Source: Denitrovibrio acetiphilus DSM 12809 (lineage in GTDB: Bacteria > Chrysiogenota > Deferribacteres > Deferribacterales > Geovibrionaceae). From it: a stretch of 64,000 nt of DNA. Shown piece by piece: positions 9,230 through 18,263 of the stretch; position 1 is the first letter of the stretch, and each line of letters starts with the position of its first letter. A model generated the notes under the pieces. It saw nothing but the letters and a program-made list of their open reading frames with translations, was not told the origin of the DNA and ran no database searches. The stretch spans positions 2,604,001 through 2,668,000 of the forward strand of contig NC_013943.1 in the NCBI RefSeq assembly GCF_000025725.1, in the 5' to 3' direction. The position numbers and the translations under genes are program-made.

Positions 9230-9244
9230 GCAACCTTTATGCCA
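9230..9244 (-). promoter_or_regulatory. Sigma54-type promoter of the flagellar operon
   Basis: Minus strand TGGCAT-N5-TTGCT fits the sigma54 -24/-12 consensus (TGGCAC-N5-TTGC, one mismatch) with exact spacing. It is 24 bp before the start codon of the first gene. The predicted start of transcription would fall at the edge of the AGGAG ribosome site, giving an unusually short leader. Confidence 0.75.
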
Positions 9245-9391
9245 AAAAGCAGAAAAATACAGCACAACTGAGCCATCCCCCCCTCTGGGCAAGCATTCTG
9301 CGGCATCCCGTCTTTGATCGTTTATTCCCTGCACCAGACATAATACACACGACGCCCCGTAAATATTTATTTTCACAAAATAACCACTTGC

Positions 9392-9406
9392 AAATGATTC
9401 GCATTT
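9392..9406. promoter_or_regulatory. Candidate Fur/Zur operator
   Basis: The inverted repeat AAATG-N5-CATTT lies 17 bp upstream of the Fur-family gene, in the AT-rich promoter region. It resembles half-sites of Fur-family operators. Position next to a Fur-family gene and znuA suggests autoregulation; binding specificity (zinc versus iron) cannot be told from this. Confidence 0.5.
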
Positions 9407-9422
9407 ATTTATTATACCGCTT

Positions 9423-9842
9423 ATGGATAAATGCAGTACAACGGAGCTTTTAAAGGCTACTAAAACCAAGATGACAGATGCGAGGAGCAAAATCCTCAAT
9501 ATACTTCTGGAGAGCGAAACCCCGCTAACAGCAAATGAATTGCACATAGCTGTTTCTGACAGCTCATCTATAGACCTTGCGACAGTTTACAGAGCACTTA
9601 AGGTCTTCGTGGAAAAGGGACTTGCCCGTGCACTCCATATCGACGGTGAGACCATCTATTATGAAAAGGCCTGTGAGCACAACCCTCTTCACGCACACTT
9701 CCACTGCGAAGTATGCGGAGCTGTCGAGTGCCTGAACCCTTTCGGTTTTGATGAAAGTTCCGCCTTCATGAAAATGGCAAAAGATAAAGAAATATCAAGC
9801 GTTGAGCTTGTAATCAAAGGGAGATGCAGCAAATGCGTATAA
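9423..9842 (+). CDS. Fur-family metalloregulator, probably Zur-like
   Basis: The 139-residue protein has the Fur winged-helix domain (RSKILNILLESETPLTANEL, then SIDLATVYRALKVFVEKGLA) and a C-terminal dimerisation domain with metal ligands: HNPLHAHFHCEVCGAVECLN and a closing CSKCV, giving two Cys pairs for a structural zinc. It overlaps znuA by 10 bp, so the two genes are an operon, which favours a zinc (Zur) role over iron. PerR or Fur specificity cannot be excluded from sequence alone. A palindromic candidate operator lies upstream. Confidence 0.88.
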   Translation: MDKCSTTELLKATKTKMTDARSKILNILLESETPLTANELHIAVSDSSSIDLATVYRALKVFVEKGLARALHIDGETIYYEKACEHNPLHAHFHCEVCGAVECLNPFGFDESSAFMKMAKDKEISSVELVIKGRCSKCV

Positions 9843-10789
9843 TAGTATTATTCATGGCAGTTATTATCACAGCAATTCCGGCGTTCGCAGTAACAAATGT
9901 GTATGTGAGCATACTGCCTCAGAAAACATTCGTAGAAAAAATAGGGAAAGACAAAGTTAACGTAAACGTTATGGTCAAACCCGGTGCAAGCCCGGCGACA
10001 TATGAGCCGAAACCAAAGCAGATGGCGGCTCTTTCAAAAACAGAGATATACTTCTCCATAGGTGCCCCTTTCGAGAGGGCATGGCTTCCTAAATTCAGCA
10101 AACTCAGCCCTAAGATGGAGATTACAGCAACAGACGCAGGAATAAAAAAGCGTTCGGTAGAAAAACATGTACACCACGGTGAGGAAGGCGAAGAGCACCA
10201 CGATGAACATGGAGAGACTCATGAAGAGGGAGAGCATCACAACCACGACCATGACGCAGAACATAACGACCACGACCATGATCACGGTGAACATGACCAC
10301 GAAGGGATAAGCGACCCTCATATATGGCTCGACCCTATGCTTGTCAGCAAGCAGGCAGACACCATAACTCAGGCGTTATGTGCGAAAGACGCTGAAAACT
10401 GTGCTTTTTTTAAAACAAATAACGAAAGCTTCAAAAAAGAGCTAAGGGCTCTCGACTCGACTCTGAGGGAGATCTTTAAAAATAAAAACGGTATGCATTT
10501 TATGGTGTTTCACCCTTCATGGGGTTATTTTGCCGACAGATACGGACTTGAGCAGATACCTGTGGAGCTGGAAGGGAAAGAACCAAAGCCTTCCGACCTG
10601 AAAGAATTCATAAATACTGTCAAGGAACTGGGGCTGAATACTATTTTCATACAACCGCAATTCTCCAGGAAAGCAGCAGAGCTTATCGCTTCTGAAACAG
10701 GAGCAACAGTAATAGCTGTTGACCCGCTGGCGAAAAACTGGGAAGAAAACCTCATCTATACTGCAAAGCTGATATCAGGTTCTTTATAG
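9833..10789 (+). CDS. znuA: Zinc ABC transporter substrate-binding protein (ZnuA-like)
   Basis: A periplasmic cluster A-I metal-binding protein of 318 residues with signal peptide (MRIIVLFMAVIITAIPAFA). A His/Asp/Glu-rich loop spans residues about 112-156 and is typical of zinc binders. Probable ligands include His in DPHIWLDP (about 163), His in FHPSWGYFADRYGL, and the final acidic residue in AVDPLAKNW. The usual first ligand position (PHTYEP) reads SPATYEP, so the first His is missing or shifted. The start at 9833 is chosen because GGGAG is 9 bp upstream; a start at 9824 would abut that site. ZnuB and ZnuC are not encoded nearby. Confidence 0.9.
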   Translation: MRIIVLFMAVIITAIPAFAVTNVYVSILPQKTFVEKIGKDKVNVNVMVKPGASPATYEPKPKQMAALSKTEIYFSIGAPFERAWLPKFSKLSPKMEITATDAGIKKRSVEKHVHHGEEGEEHHDEHGETHEEGEHHNHDHDAEHNDHDHDHGEHDHEGISDPHIWLDPMLVSKQADTITQALCAKDAENCAFFKTNNESFKKELRALDSTLREIFKNKNGMHFMVFHPSWGYFADRYGLEQIPVELEGKEPKPSDLKEFINTVKELGLNTIFIQPQFSRKAAELIASETGATVIAVDPLAKNWEENLIYTAKLISGSL

Positions 10790-10790
10790 A

Positions 10791-11738
10791 TCAGCTTTCA
10801 ATAAAATAGAATTTATCACCGTTATATTCAGATACTCTGAGGTGGTCACTGTTCAGCGCGTCGATCACCTCTTTTACAATTGCCGCTTCCACTCCGAAAA
10901 CTGAAGCAATATCTTCTGCAGAGCAAGGGCGCATCGTCAGCAAACGTTTAAGCTGGTCTTCGTTCAACGAACCACCGGAAAGCTCTTTGATGTAGTTTCC
11001 GACAGACTCGACATTTATACCTTCAGATTTAAAATACAGTGCAGTGTCTATAAGCGTTTTCTCAGGCACAGTCTTGGCTCTGGCGAAAGCAGGCGGGCGA
11101 TACACAGTATTTAACTGCACAACGTCATATCTGCACCTTTTGATGATGCCAGCAATCTTCTTCAGCTCTTCCATATTGTCGTTTATCCCTTCACAAAGCA
11201 GAACCTCAACCAGAAGCTTACCTTGAAACTTATGGGAAAACTCAACAAGAGCCTCATTTATCGCCTTAATATCTAGCGATCTTTCAGGGGCACAAACTCT
11301 CCGGTATGCTTCTTCGCTGACAGCATCCAGACTTGGCACAACGACATCAAGTTCCATGAGCTCAGCCTGAACATTTTTGTCCGTCAGCAAAGTGCTGTTA
11401 GTAAGCACGGCGACAGGATGTTCGCTGATCTCTTTTAAGCCTTTTATAATATATCCCATATCAATATTCAGCGTCGGTTCGCCCGCTCCGGTGATAGTAA
11501 CGACATCCAGATCATCTTTGAGATGCGGATAATTCTCACGAAACTCTGCAAGTATGTCATCAGGATTTTCAAAACGTCTCCTCTCTGCAGTACATTCTGT
11601 AGTGCGCCCCACCTCACAGTATATACAATTCAGTGTGCATATTTTGTGGGGGATTATATCTACCCCTAAAGACCTCCCCAGTCTACGGGAAGGGACAGGC
11701 CCGAAAAGAAAATTATATTTATCAGTGTGTGCTCTCAT
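10791..11738 (-). CDS. Radical SAM protein, COG0731 type
   Basis: The 315-residue protein holds a radical SAM cluster motif CTLNCIYC (CxxxCxxC) near residue 40, preceded by the family signature FGPVPSRRLGRSLGVDI. GAGEPTLN is the SAM-binding GGE-like motif. A C-terminal region resembling a winged helix (LLTMRPCSAEDIASVFGVE) follows the barrel. The start at 11738 is chosen for its GGAG site; longer starts add an unrelated N-terminus. Substrate unknown. It is convergent with znuA, 1 bp apart. Confidence 0.85.
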   Translation of the reverse strand: MRAHTDKYNFLFGPVPSRRLGRSLGVDIIPHKICTLNCIYCEVGRTTECTAERRRFENPDDILAEFRENYPHLKDDLDVVTITGAGEPTLNIDMGYIIKGLKEISEHPVAVLTNSTLLTDKNVQAELMELDVVVPSLDAVSEEAYRRVCAPERSLDIKAINEALVEFSHKFQGKLLVEVLLCEGINDNMEELKKIAGIIKRCRYDVVQLNTVYRPPAFARAKTVPEKTLIDTALYFKSEGINVESVGNYIKELSGGSLNEDQLKRLLTMRPCSAEDIASVFGVEAAIVKEVIDALNSDHLRVSEYNGDKFYFIES

Positions 11739-11994
11739 TTCTGCTCCATTTGTTTCGAAACATAATAATAGACCCCCTTTGTGAAAACGCAAGTGCATAG
11801 TCACTATTTAAACACTGTTTCAGTCGTAATAAGTATGCAAATAAATTCTCTTGATAATGTGAAAAACATCTGTTTTAATAAATAATAGAGCATTAGTTCA
11901 ATACAAGTTCTAAGCCCATAGGTTGTGGACTCAAAACACAGGACTAATTTTTAACTATTAATGAAAGTAGAACATACATACTGGAGGTTTTAAA

Positions 11995-13101
11995 ATGAGC
12001 CTAAGACAGATTCTCCAGAGCTATGATGTCAGTAGAAGGGATTTCATGAAGTACTGCACAGCCCTTAGTGCAACACTTGCCCTCCCCCCTGCATTCGCTC
12101 CGCAGATAGCGGAAGCTCTCGAAAACGAAGACAACAGACCACCCGTTATCTGGATGGAGTTCCAGAGCTGCTCAGGCGACTCTGAATCTATCCTCCGCTC
12201 CGGCAGACCAAAGGTCGGAGACCTTATCCTCGACGTCCTCTCAGTGGACTATATGGAAGTAATAATGGCGGCTTCGGGGCACCTTGCTGAAGAAGCGAAA
12301 GAAAAAACAATGGAGCAATACAAAGGTCAGTATCTCCTCATTATCGAGGGTGCAATCCCCGTCGATGACGACGGCGTATACTGCTGCATTGCAGGTGATT
12401 CTGCAGTTAACCACCTTAAAAAGGCTGCGGAAGGTGCTGCGGCAGTCATAGCTGTCGGGAACTGTGCCTGCTTTGGCGGCATACCTGCCGGTTATCCAAA
12501 CCCCACAGGCGCAAAAGGCGTGCAGAAGATCATCAGCGGCAAACCTATTATAAATCTTTCAGGTTGCCCTGCCAACAGCGACAATATAACCGCACTGATC
12601 GTACATTATCTAGTATTCGGCTCACTGCCCGCTGTTGACAGACATCTCCGTCCGAAATTCGCATACGGCAAACGCATCCACGACAACTGTGAACGCAGAG
12701 GTCACTTTGATGCGGGACAGTTTGTTGAAAAATGGGGAGACGAAGGTCACCGCAACGGATGGTGTCTTTATAAAATGGGCTGTAAAGGTCCTGAAACATT
12801 CCATAACTGCCCGACCCTACGGTTTAACGATGGTCTTAGCTGGCCTGTTATGGCTGGTCACGGCTGCGTTGGCTGCGCAGAGCCCGGTTTCATAGACACT
12901 ATGGCTCCATTCTACCGCAGACTCCCATCTGTTCCGGGGTTTGGCGTTGAATCAACAGCAACCAAACTAGGGCTGAAGATACTCGGTGTATCAGCGGCAG
13001 TATTCGGCGTTCACGGCATGATCAGCTTCTTCCGGAATAAAGATATAGTCCAGCAGGTTGAAAGTGAACACCTCGACAACGAAGACAAGAAGGAGAATTA
13101 A
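11995..13101 (+). CDS. hyaA: [NiFe] hydrogenase small subunit, Tat-exported and membrane-anchored
   Basis: The electron-transfer subunit of an uptake hydrogenase. It has a twin-arginine signal (SRRDFMKYC, residues 13-21), proximal-cluster Cys motifs (FQSCSGDSES and GNCACFGG, GCPANSDN), and the medial/distal cluster region HDNCERRGHF, MGCKGPETFHNCP, GHGCVGC. A hydrophobic C-terminal helix (LGLKILGVSAAVFGVHGMIS) anchors the enzyme on the periplasmic side of the membrane. Ribosome site GGAGG precedes the ATG. The large subunit follows after 2 bp. Confidence 0.97.
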   Translation: MSLRQILQSYDVSRRDFMKYCTALSATLALPPAFAPQIAEALENEDNRPPVIWMEFQSCSGDSESILRSGRPKVGDLILDVLSVDYMEVIMAASGHLAEEAKEKTMEQYKGQYLLIIEGAIPVDDDGVYCCIAGDSAVNHLKKAAEGAAAVIAVGNCACFGGIPAGYPNPTGAKGVQKIISGKPIINLSGCPANSDNITALIVHYLVFGSLPAVDRHLRPKFAYGKRIHDNCERRGHFDAGQFVEKWGDEGHRNGWCLYKMGCKGPETFHNCPTLRFNDGLSWPVMAGHGCVGCAEPGFIDTMAPFYRRLPSVPGFGVESTATKLGLKILGVSAAVFGVHGMISFFRNKDIVQQVESEHLDNEDKKEN

Positions 13102-13103
13102 AC

Positions 13104-14804
13104 ATGGCTGAAAGGATAGTAGTAGACCCCATCACCAGAATTGAGGGGCACCTTAGAATAGAAGCCAAAGTTGAAAACGGAAAAATCGTGGATGCATGGT
13201 CCAGCGGAACAATGTTTCGCGGTATCGAGAAGATACTAAACGGGCGCGACCCGAGAGATGCGTGGTACATAACCCAGCGTTTCTGCGGTGTCTGCACAAC
13301 AGTTCACTCCATAGCATCAATCCGTGCCGTTGAAAACGCACTTGGCATAAAAGTTCCTTATAATGCGGAACTGATTAGAAACATAATAATGGGCTCTCAA
13401 TACATACAGGATCACGTGGTGCATTTTTATCACCTCCACGCACTTGACTGGGTTGATATAACAAGCGCACTGCAAGCAGATCCTAAAAAAACCGCAGCTT
13501 TACAACAGTCTGTTTCCGACTGGAAATACAGCTCGGAAGACTATTTCAGAGGCATTCAGGAACGCATCGGCGCATTTGTCAAAACCGGCAGGCTCGGACC
13601 TTTTGCAAACGCCTACTGGGGACATTCCGCCTACAAGCTCCCCCCTGAGGCAAACCTCATGGCAACAGCTCATTACCTTCAGGCTCTTGAGCTTCAGAAA
13701 GAGATAATTAAAATCCACGCCGTGCTCGGTTCTAAAAATCCTCACCCGCAGACATTCCTTGTGGGCGGCATGGCTATACCCATCGACCCGAACAGCCAGA
13801 ACGCAATCAACGCAGACAAAATAGCAATGCTCCTTGAGTACAACAAGCTGGCAGTGGAGTTTGTTGAGCAGGTATACGTACCGGACATTCTCGCTGTCGC
13901 CCCTTTCTATCTCGACTGGGCAGGGATAGGCGCAGGACATAAAAACTATATGTCTTACGGTGAATTCCCTGAGACACAGCTCGGCTACCCTAACGACATG
14001 TGGCTTCCGTCAGGTATCATCAAAGGCGGAGATCTGTCTAACATCATAGAAGTTGATCAGGCAAAAATAGCAGAGGATTCCGCACACGCATGGTATGTGG
14101 ATAAATCCGCTAAACACCCGTACGACGGTTCCACCGAAAGACATTATACAGGACCGAAACCTCCGTATGATTTCCTCGATGTCGAAAAAGAATACTCATA
14201 TGTAAAAGCCCCAAGGTACGAAGGCGAGCCTATGGAAGTAGGTCCGCTTGCCCGTATGCTTGTTGCATATGCTAAAGGTCACCCTGAAGTGAAAGCTGTC
14301 GTAGATGCTGTTCTCGGCAAACTTAACGCAGGACCGGAAGTTCTCTTCTCTACTCTGGGACGTACAGCAGCAAGAGCCATAGAGTCACTTGTCACAGCCA
14401 AGCGTGTTGATAAGTGGATAATGGATCTCGCAACGAATATTAAATCAGGAGACTATCAGGTACATGCCGGAAGCAAGTGGGAACCAAGCACATGGCCTTC
14501 AGTAGCCAAAGGCTACGGCTACCATGAAGCTCCACGGGGCGCCCTCGGACACTGGATAGTTATCAAAGACGGCGCAATAAAAAACTATCAGGCAGTAGTA
14601 CCTTCAACATGGAATGCAGGCCCGATGGACAAAGGCGATGTACACGGTCCATACGAGCAGTCTCTGATAGGAACACCTATCGCAGACCCTGACAAGCCGC
14701 TTGAGATATTGAGAACAATACACTCATTCGACCCTTGCCTTGCCTGTGCGGTACACCTTTATGACGAAAAAGATAAACTACGCTCAAAGGTAAAAATACT
14801 ATAA
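13104..14804 (+). CDS. hyaB: [NiFe] hydrogenase large (catalytic) subunit
   Basis: Carries the Ni-Fe site that oxidises H2. Of 566 residues, the N-terminal L1 motif is RFCGVCTTVHS (Cys61, Cys64) and the C-terminal L2 motif is DPCLACAVH (Cys545, Cys548, His551). Fifteen residues follow His551 (LYDEKDKLRSKVKIL) and should be removed by the maturation protease encoded downstream. There is no Tat signal of its own, so it should travel with the small subunit. No cytochrome b subunit gene follows, which is unusual for group 1 enzymes. Confidence 0.97.
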   Translation: MAERIVVDPITRIEGHLRIEAKVENGKIVDAWSSGTMFRGIEKILNGRDPRDAWYITQRFCGVCTTVHSIASIRAVENALGIKVPYNAELIRNIIMGSQYIQDHVVHFYHLHALDWVDITSALQADPKKTAALQQSVSDWKYSSEDYFRGIQERIGAFVKTGRLGPFANAYWGHSAYKLPPEANLMATAHYLQALELQKEIIKIHAVLGSKNPHPQTFLVGGMAIPIDPNSQNAINADKIAMLLEYNKLAVEFVEQVYVPDILAVAPFYLDWAGIGAGHKNYMSYGEFPETQLGYPNDMWLPSGIIKGGDLSNIIEVDQAKIAEDSAHAWYVDKSAKHPYDGSTERHYTGPKPPYDFLDVEKEYSYVKAPRYEGEPMEVGPLARMLVAYAKGHPEVKAVVDAVLGKLNAGPEVLFSTLGRTAARAIESLVTAKRVDKWIMDLATNIKSGDYQVHAGSKWEPSTWPSVAKGYGYHEAPRGALGHWIVIKDGAIKNYQAVVPSTWNAGPMDKGDVHGPYEQSLIGTPIADPDKPLEILRTIHSFDPCLACAVHLYDEKDKLRSKVKIL

Positions 14805-14881
14805 ACTGAAGCACACCCCGCTTTAGGTGACTATAGCTGAATCAGGGGATATGAACACAGTGCTCAAACAATCAATATACG

Positions 14882-14913
14882 AAAGACCGGGCAGACAAAT
14901 GTCCGGTCTTTTT
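14882..14913 (+). terminator. Terminator-like hairpin between hydrogenase and protease genes
   Basis: AAAGACCGG (14882-14890) pairs with CCGGTCTTT (14903-14911) and is followed by further T residues. It would end or attenuate transcription after the large-subunit gene, leaving the protease gene at lower expression. Confidence 0.75.
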
Positions 14914-14924
14914 CAGGAAAAACT

Positions 14925-15404
14925 ATGAATTTACTAGTGCTGGGAATAGGAAATCTTGTAATGAACGATGACGCCGCCGGCGTGCTTGTGGCACAGGAGC
15001 TAGCTCCTAAGTTTAACAACAAACGTGACGACCTTCTGGTACTGGACGGCGGAACCCTCGGGCTCGACCTGCTCGGGTACATCGAGTGGGCAGACAGGCT
15101 TGTTCTTGTTGACGCCGTGGAGCTGGATCTTAAGCCGGGGACAGTCGTGAAACTTGAAGGGGACGACATAGATACCGCCTTTGAAAGCAAGCTTTCTGCT
15201 CACCAGATGGGGATGAAAGACATGCTGCTCACTGCGGAGCTGATAGGACACCGCCCGGCTGAAATAGTTTTTTACGGGATACAGGCGGAAACGGTGCAGA
15301 TGGACATGGAGTTGTCCGAAGCCGTTAAAGCCAACATGCCAAAACTCACATCTCACGTTGCAGCAGAAATTGAAGCATTCATGAATCCGCCTGACAGTTT
15401 GTAA
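14925..15404 (+). CDS. hyaD: Hydrogenase maturation protease (HyaD/HybD family)
   Basis: This 159-residue endopeptidase should cleave the C-terminal tail of the hydrogenase large subunit after nickel insertion. It has the family start LGIGNLVMNDDAAGVLVAQE (metal ligand Glu/Asp near residue 16-17), LVDAVELDLKPG (Asp about 65) and SAHQMGMKDML (His about 93), the three nickel/zinc-contact positions. Length is normal. It is separated from the large subunit by 120 bp containing a hairpin. The C-terminal end (AEIEAFMN) is unremarkable. Confidence 0.92.
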   Translation: MNLLVLGIGNLVMNDDAAGVLVAQELAPKFNNKRDDLLVLDGGTLGLDLLGYIEWADRLVLVDAVELDLKPGTVVKLEGDDIDTAFESKLSAHQMGMKDMLLTAELIGHRPAEIVFYGIQAETVQMDMELSEAVKANMPKLTSHVAAEIEAFMNPPDSL

Positions 15405-15454
15405 AAATACTTTTCCTGTGTTATTCTCTTTCAAAATAACCACGGGGATCATGC

Positions 15455-16987
15455 ATGAAACAGTTAGACTCCAAACAGGCTTATGAGCTTGCAATGAAAT
15501 ACCACCAGAAGGGCGAACTTGCGAAAGCAGAGCAGCTTTACGGTGCCGTGCTTGAAGTTGACAGGCATAACGCCGACGCCATGCACTATCTGGGACTGAT
15601 ACATATCGCAAACGGAAAAACAGAAAGCGCTCTGGAACTGATGAAGCAAGCTGTCTCACTGGATAAAACCAACCCTGTGTTTCATAACAACCTCGGTGAA
15701 ATTTATCGTCAGACAGGTCAGTTTGAACATGCAGAATTTCATCTCTCCTCTGCTGCGGAACTAAAACCAAACTACTCCGATGCATTCTCCAACCTCGGGC
15801 TGCTGTATAAGGAACGGGGACTCGTCAATGATGCAAAATACTGCTTTGCCGAAGCACTACAGAGTGACCCTAAGAACCTTAGCGCACTCATAAACACAGG
15901 CAATCTCTTCAACAGCGAAGGCTCATACGAAGACGCCATACAGTGCTATGAAGCAGCACTTGAAATCTCTCCGGACAACCCCAACGCACTTGCCAGCGCC
16001 GGAGCGGCATATTATAAGACAGGGGAATATAATACTTCTGCAAAATACTACAGCAGACTGGTTAACGGACACCCTGAGCTCCACAGAGACAGAGTTAACC
16101 TTGCACTTATCACTTTACGAAACAAAGACTTTCGGAAGGGATTTCAACTCTACGAATCCCGTTTTAAATATCTGGATGTCATGGAAGGCGCGCAGGAAAA
16201 ACTGTGGCGTGGAACAAATCTTAAAGATAAAACTCTTTACGTTTACAATGAGAAAAGCGGTCTTTCAGGTTTCGGGGATACTATACTTTTCGCACGCTAC
16301 ATTCTGGAGCTTGAAAAGTATGAGCCGTCAAAGGTGATATTTCGTGTCCAGCCGGAGCTTGAAACACTTTTCAGAGAAAACATGCCGGAAAATATTGAAG
16401 TAACATCAGAAAGCTGTGCAGATTATGACGTGCACTCCCCTCTTCTCTCTCTGCCTCTGGTGCTGAATGCCAGAGCCAAAACGATTCCTCACTCTGAAGG
16501 ATATCTTAAGGCTGACAGCAAAAAAGTGCAGATTTTCTCAGAAGAGATGCTGACTGAAAAAACTAAAATCGGGATTGTCTTTCAGACAAGCAAAGATCAT
16601 ACAGACCATGAAAAGCGATCTTTAACACAAGAGTCTTTCTCCTCATTATACAATAACAGCAGCGTCAAACTTTTTCACATAGGCAAAGAAACAGCGGAAA
16701 CACCTCTGGACAAGACCGTCACTGACATGAATGAAAAGATAAACGATTTTTCAGACACGGCAGCTATCATAGAAAATCTTGACATGGTTATAACCGCAGA
16801 CACTTCAGTGGCGCACCTTGCAGGAGCAATGGGAAAAAAGACCGCACTGCTTATCGACCACCTCCACGACTGGCGCTGGTTCAATGCAAAAGAGGGAAAA
16901 CAGAGTGAATGGTACTCAAGCGTAACCTTTCACATCAAAGAGAAAGGCTCATCATGGTTTGATGTGGTATCATCGATAAACATATAA
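15455..16987 (+). CDS. TPR protein with glycosyltransferase-9-like C-terminal domain
   Basis: The first half (residues about 5-235) consists of about six to seven tetratricopeptide repeats, for example DAMHYLGLIHIANGKTESAL and PNYSDAFSNLGLLYKERGLV. The second half resembles the nucleotide-binding half of heptosyltransferase-like proteins, with DMVITADTSVAHLAGAMGK and WFNAKEGKQSEWY near the end. Such fusions are usually cytoplasmic and linked to glycan or flagellin modification, but no substrate can be assigned. There is no signal peptide. The gene ends 17 bp before lysA and may be cotranscribed with it. Confidence 0.8.
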   Translation: MKQLDSKQAYELAMKYHQKGELAKAEQLYGAVLEVDRHNADAMHYLGLIHIANGKTESALELMKQAVSLDKTNPVFHNNLGEIYRQTGQFEHAEFHLSSAAELKPNYSDAFSNLGLLYKERGLVNDAKYCFAEALQSDPKNLSALINTGNLFNSEGSYEDAIQCYEAALEISPDNPNALASAGAAYYKTGEYNTSAKYYSRLVNGHPELHRDRVNLALITLRNKDFRKGFQLYESRFKYLDVMEGAQEKLWRGTNLKDKTLYVYNEKSGLSGFGDTILFARYILELEKYEPSKVIFRVQPELETLFRENMPENIEVTSESCADYDVHSPLLSLPLVLNARAKTIPHSEGYLKADSKKVQIFSEEMLTEKTKIGIVFQTSKDHTDHEKRSLTQESFSSLYNNSSVKLFHIGKETAETPLDKTVTDMNEKINDFSDTAAIIENLDMVITADTSVAHLAGAMGKKTALLIDHLHDWRWFNAKEGKQSEWYSSVTFHIKEKGSSWFDVVSSINI

Positions 16988-17003
16988 AGTACCGGAGGAA
17001 AAT

Positions 17004-18263
17004 GTGAGCAGTTTTCAATATAAAAACGAAACACTCCACTGTGAGAATGTTTCTCTGAAGCAAATTGCCGAAGAGGTCGGGACTCCATTTTATGTATACA
17101 GTGCGAACGGTTTGCGTAAAAGATTCCGAGAATTCGACAACGCATTTGAAGGCATGGACAGGATAGTTTGCTACGCGGTCAAAGCTTGTGGAAACATCGG
17201 AGTTCTGGCTTTGCTCGGTTCCGAAGGGTCCGGAGCGGATATTGTCTCTGGCGGCGAACTTCACAGAGCTTTAAAAGCCGGTATGGATAAAAACAAAATA
17301 GTTTTTGCCGGAGTGGGTAAAACAGAAGAGGAAATAAAATTCGGCATAAGCTCAGACATCCTGATGTTCAACGCAGAATCCCGTCAGGAGATAGACCTTA
17401 TCAATAAATGTGCAGGTGAAATGAATGCAACGGCAAGGATAGCCATCCGTGTTAATCCCGATGTTGATGCAAAAACTCACCCATATATCTCCACCGGACT
17501 GAAGAAAAACAAATTCGGCATACCTGTCGATAAAGCAAAAGAAGACTATATCTATGCCAGCTCACTGCCGAACATCGAAGCAGTAGGCATACACTGTCAT
17601 ATCGGCTCACAGCTAACGGAGATATCTCCCTTCAGAGATGCAGCAGCGATACTTGTCAAACTCATAAAAGACCTTCGTAAAAACGGAGTAAACATAAAAT
17701 ATCTGGATCTCGGCGGAGGGTTAGGAATAACTTATCACGACGAGCATGCACCGTCTCATAAAGAGTATGCCGAAGCTATAAAGGAAGTCATAAGAGATGA
17801 AGATTTCACACTTGTCTTCGAGCCTGGACGAAACATATCGGGAAATGCAGGTGCGCTGGTAACAAAAGTGCTCTATACCAAAGAAACTGAAGAAAAAAGT
17901 TTTAAGATTGTCGATGCGGCAATGAACGATCTCGCCAGACCATCCCTCTATAATGCATACCACGAGGTTCAGGCTGTGGACAGCACAGAAAAGATGTTCA
18001 CCGGAGACATTGTCGGTCCGATATGCGAATCGAGCGATTTTCTGGCAAAAGACCGCAATATGCCCAATGTGAAACGTGGCGGGCTATATGCTGTAATGGA
18101 TACAGGTGCTTACGGTATGACCATGGCATCAAACTATAACTCACGCCCCCGTGTACCTGAAATATTAGTTGACGGAGAAAATTATCACATAGTCAGAAGA
18201 CGCGAAACATACGACGACCTCACTGGTCCTGAAGGAATCCCTAAATATCTGAGGACAAAATGA
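17004..18263 (+). CDS. lysA: Diaminopimelate decarboxylase LysA
   Basis: Converts meso-diaminopimelate to lysine using PLP. The 419-residue product carries the PLP-lysine motif CYAVKAC (about residue 56), the HIGSQ motif, the glycine-rich LDLGGGLGITY phosphate loop, and EPGR. The C-terminal GPICESSD supplies the active-site Cys from the partner subunit. The start is GTG at 17004; the overlapping ATG at 17002 is out of frame and runs into TGA, and GGAGG lies just upstream. Its stop overlaps dapF by 4 bp. Confidence 0.97.
   Translation: MSSFQYKNETLHCENVSLKQIAEEVGTPFYVYSANGLRKRFREFDNAFEGMDRIVCYAVKACGNIGVLALLGSEGSGADIVSGGELHRALKAGMDKNKIVFAGVGKTEEEIKFGISSDILMFNAESRQEIDLINKCAGEMNATARIAIRVNPDVDAKTHPYISTGLKKNKFGIPVDKAKEDYIYASSLPNIEAVGIHCHIGSQLTEISPFRDAAAILVKLIKDLRKNGVNIKYLDLGGGLGITYHDEHAPSHKEYAEAIKEVIRDEDFTLVFEPGRNISGNAGALVTKVLYTKETEEKSFKIVDAAMNDLARPSLYNAYHEVQAVDSTEKMFTGDIVGPICESSDFLAKDRNMPNVKRGGLYAVMDTGAYGMTMASNYNSRPRVPEILVDGENYHIVRRRETYDDLTGPEGIPKYLRTK

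Noticed and set aside
15000-15785. 261-codon minus-strand frame opposite the hydrogenase protease and TPR genes
   Set aside because: Crosses two clear genes and an intergenic gap on the other strand; composition is not protein-like.
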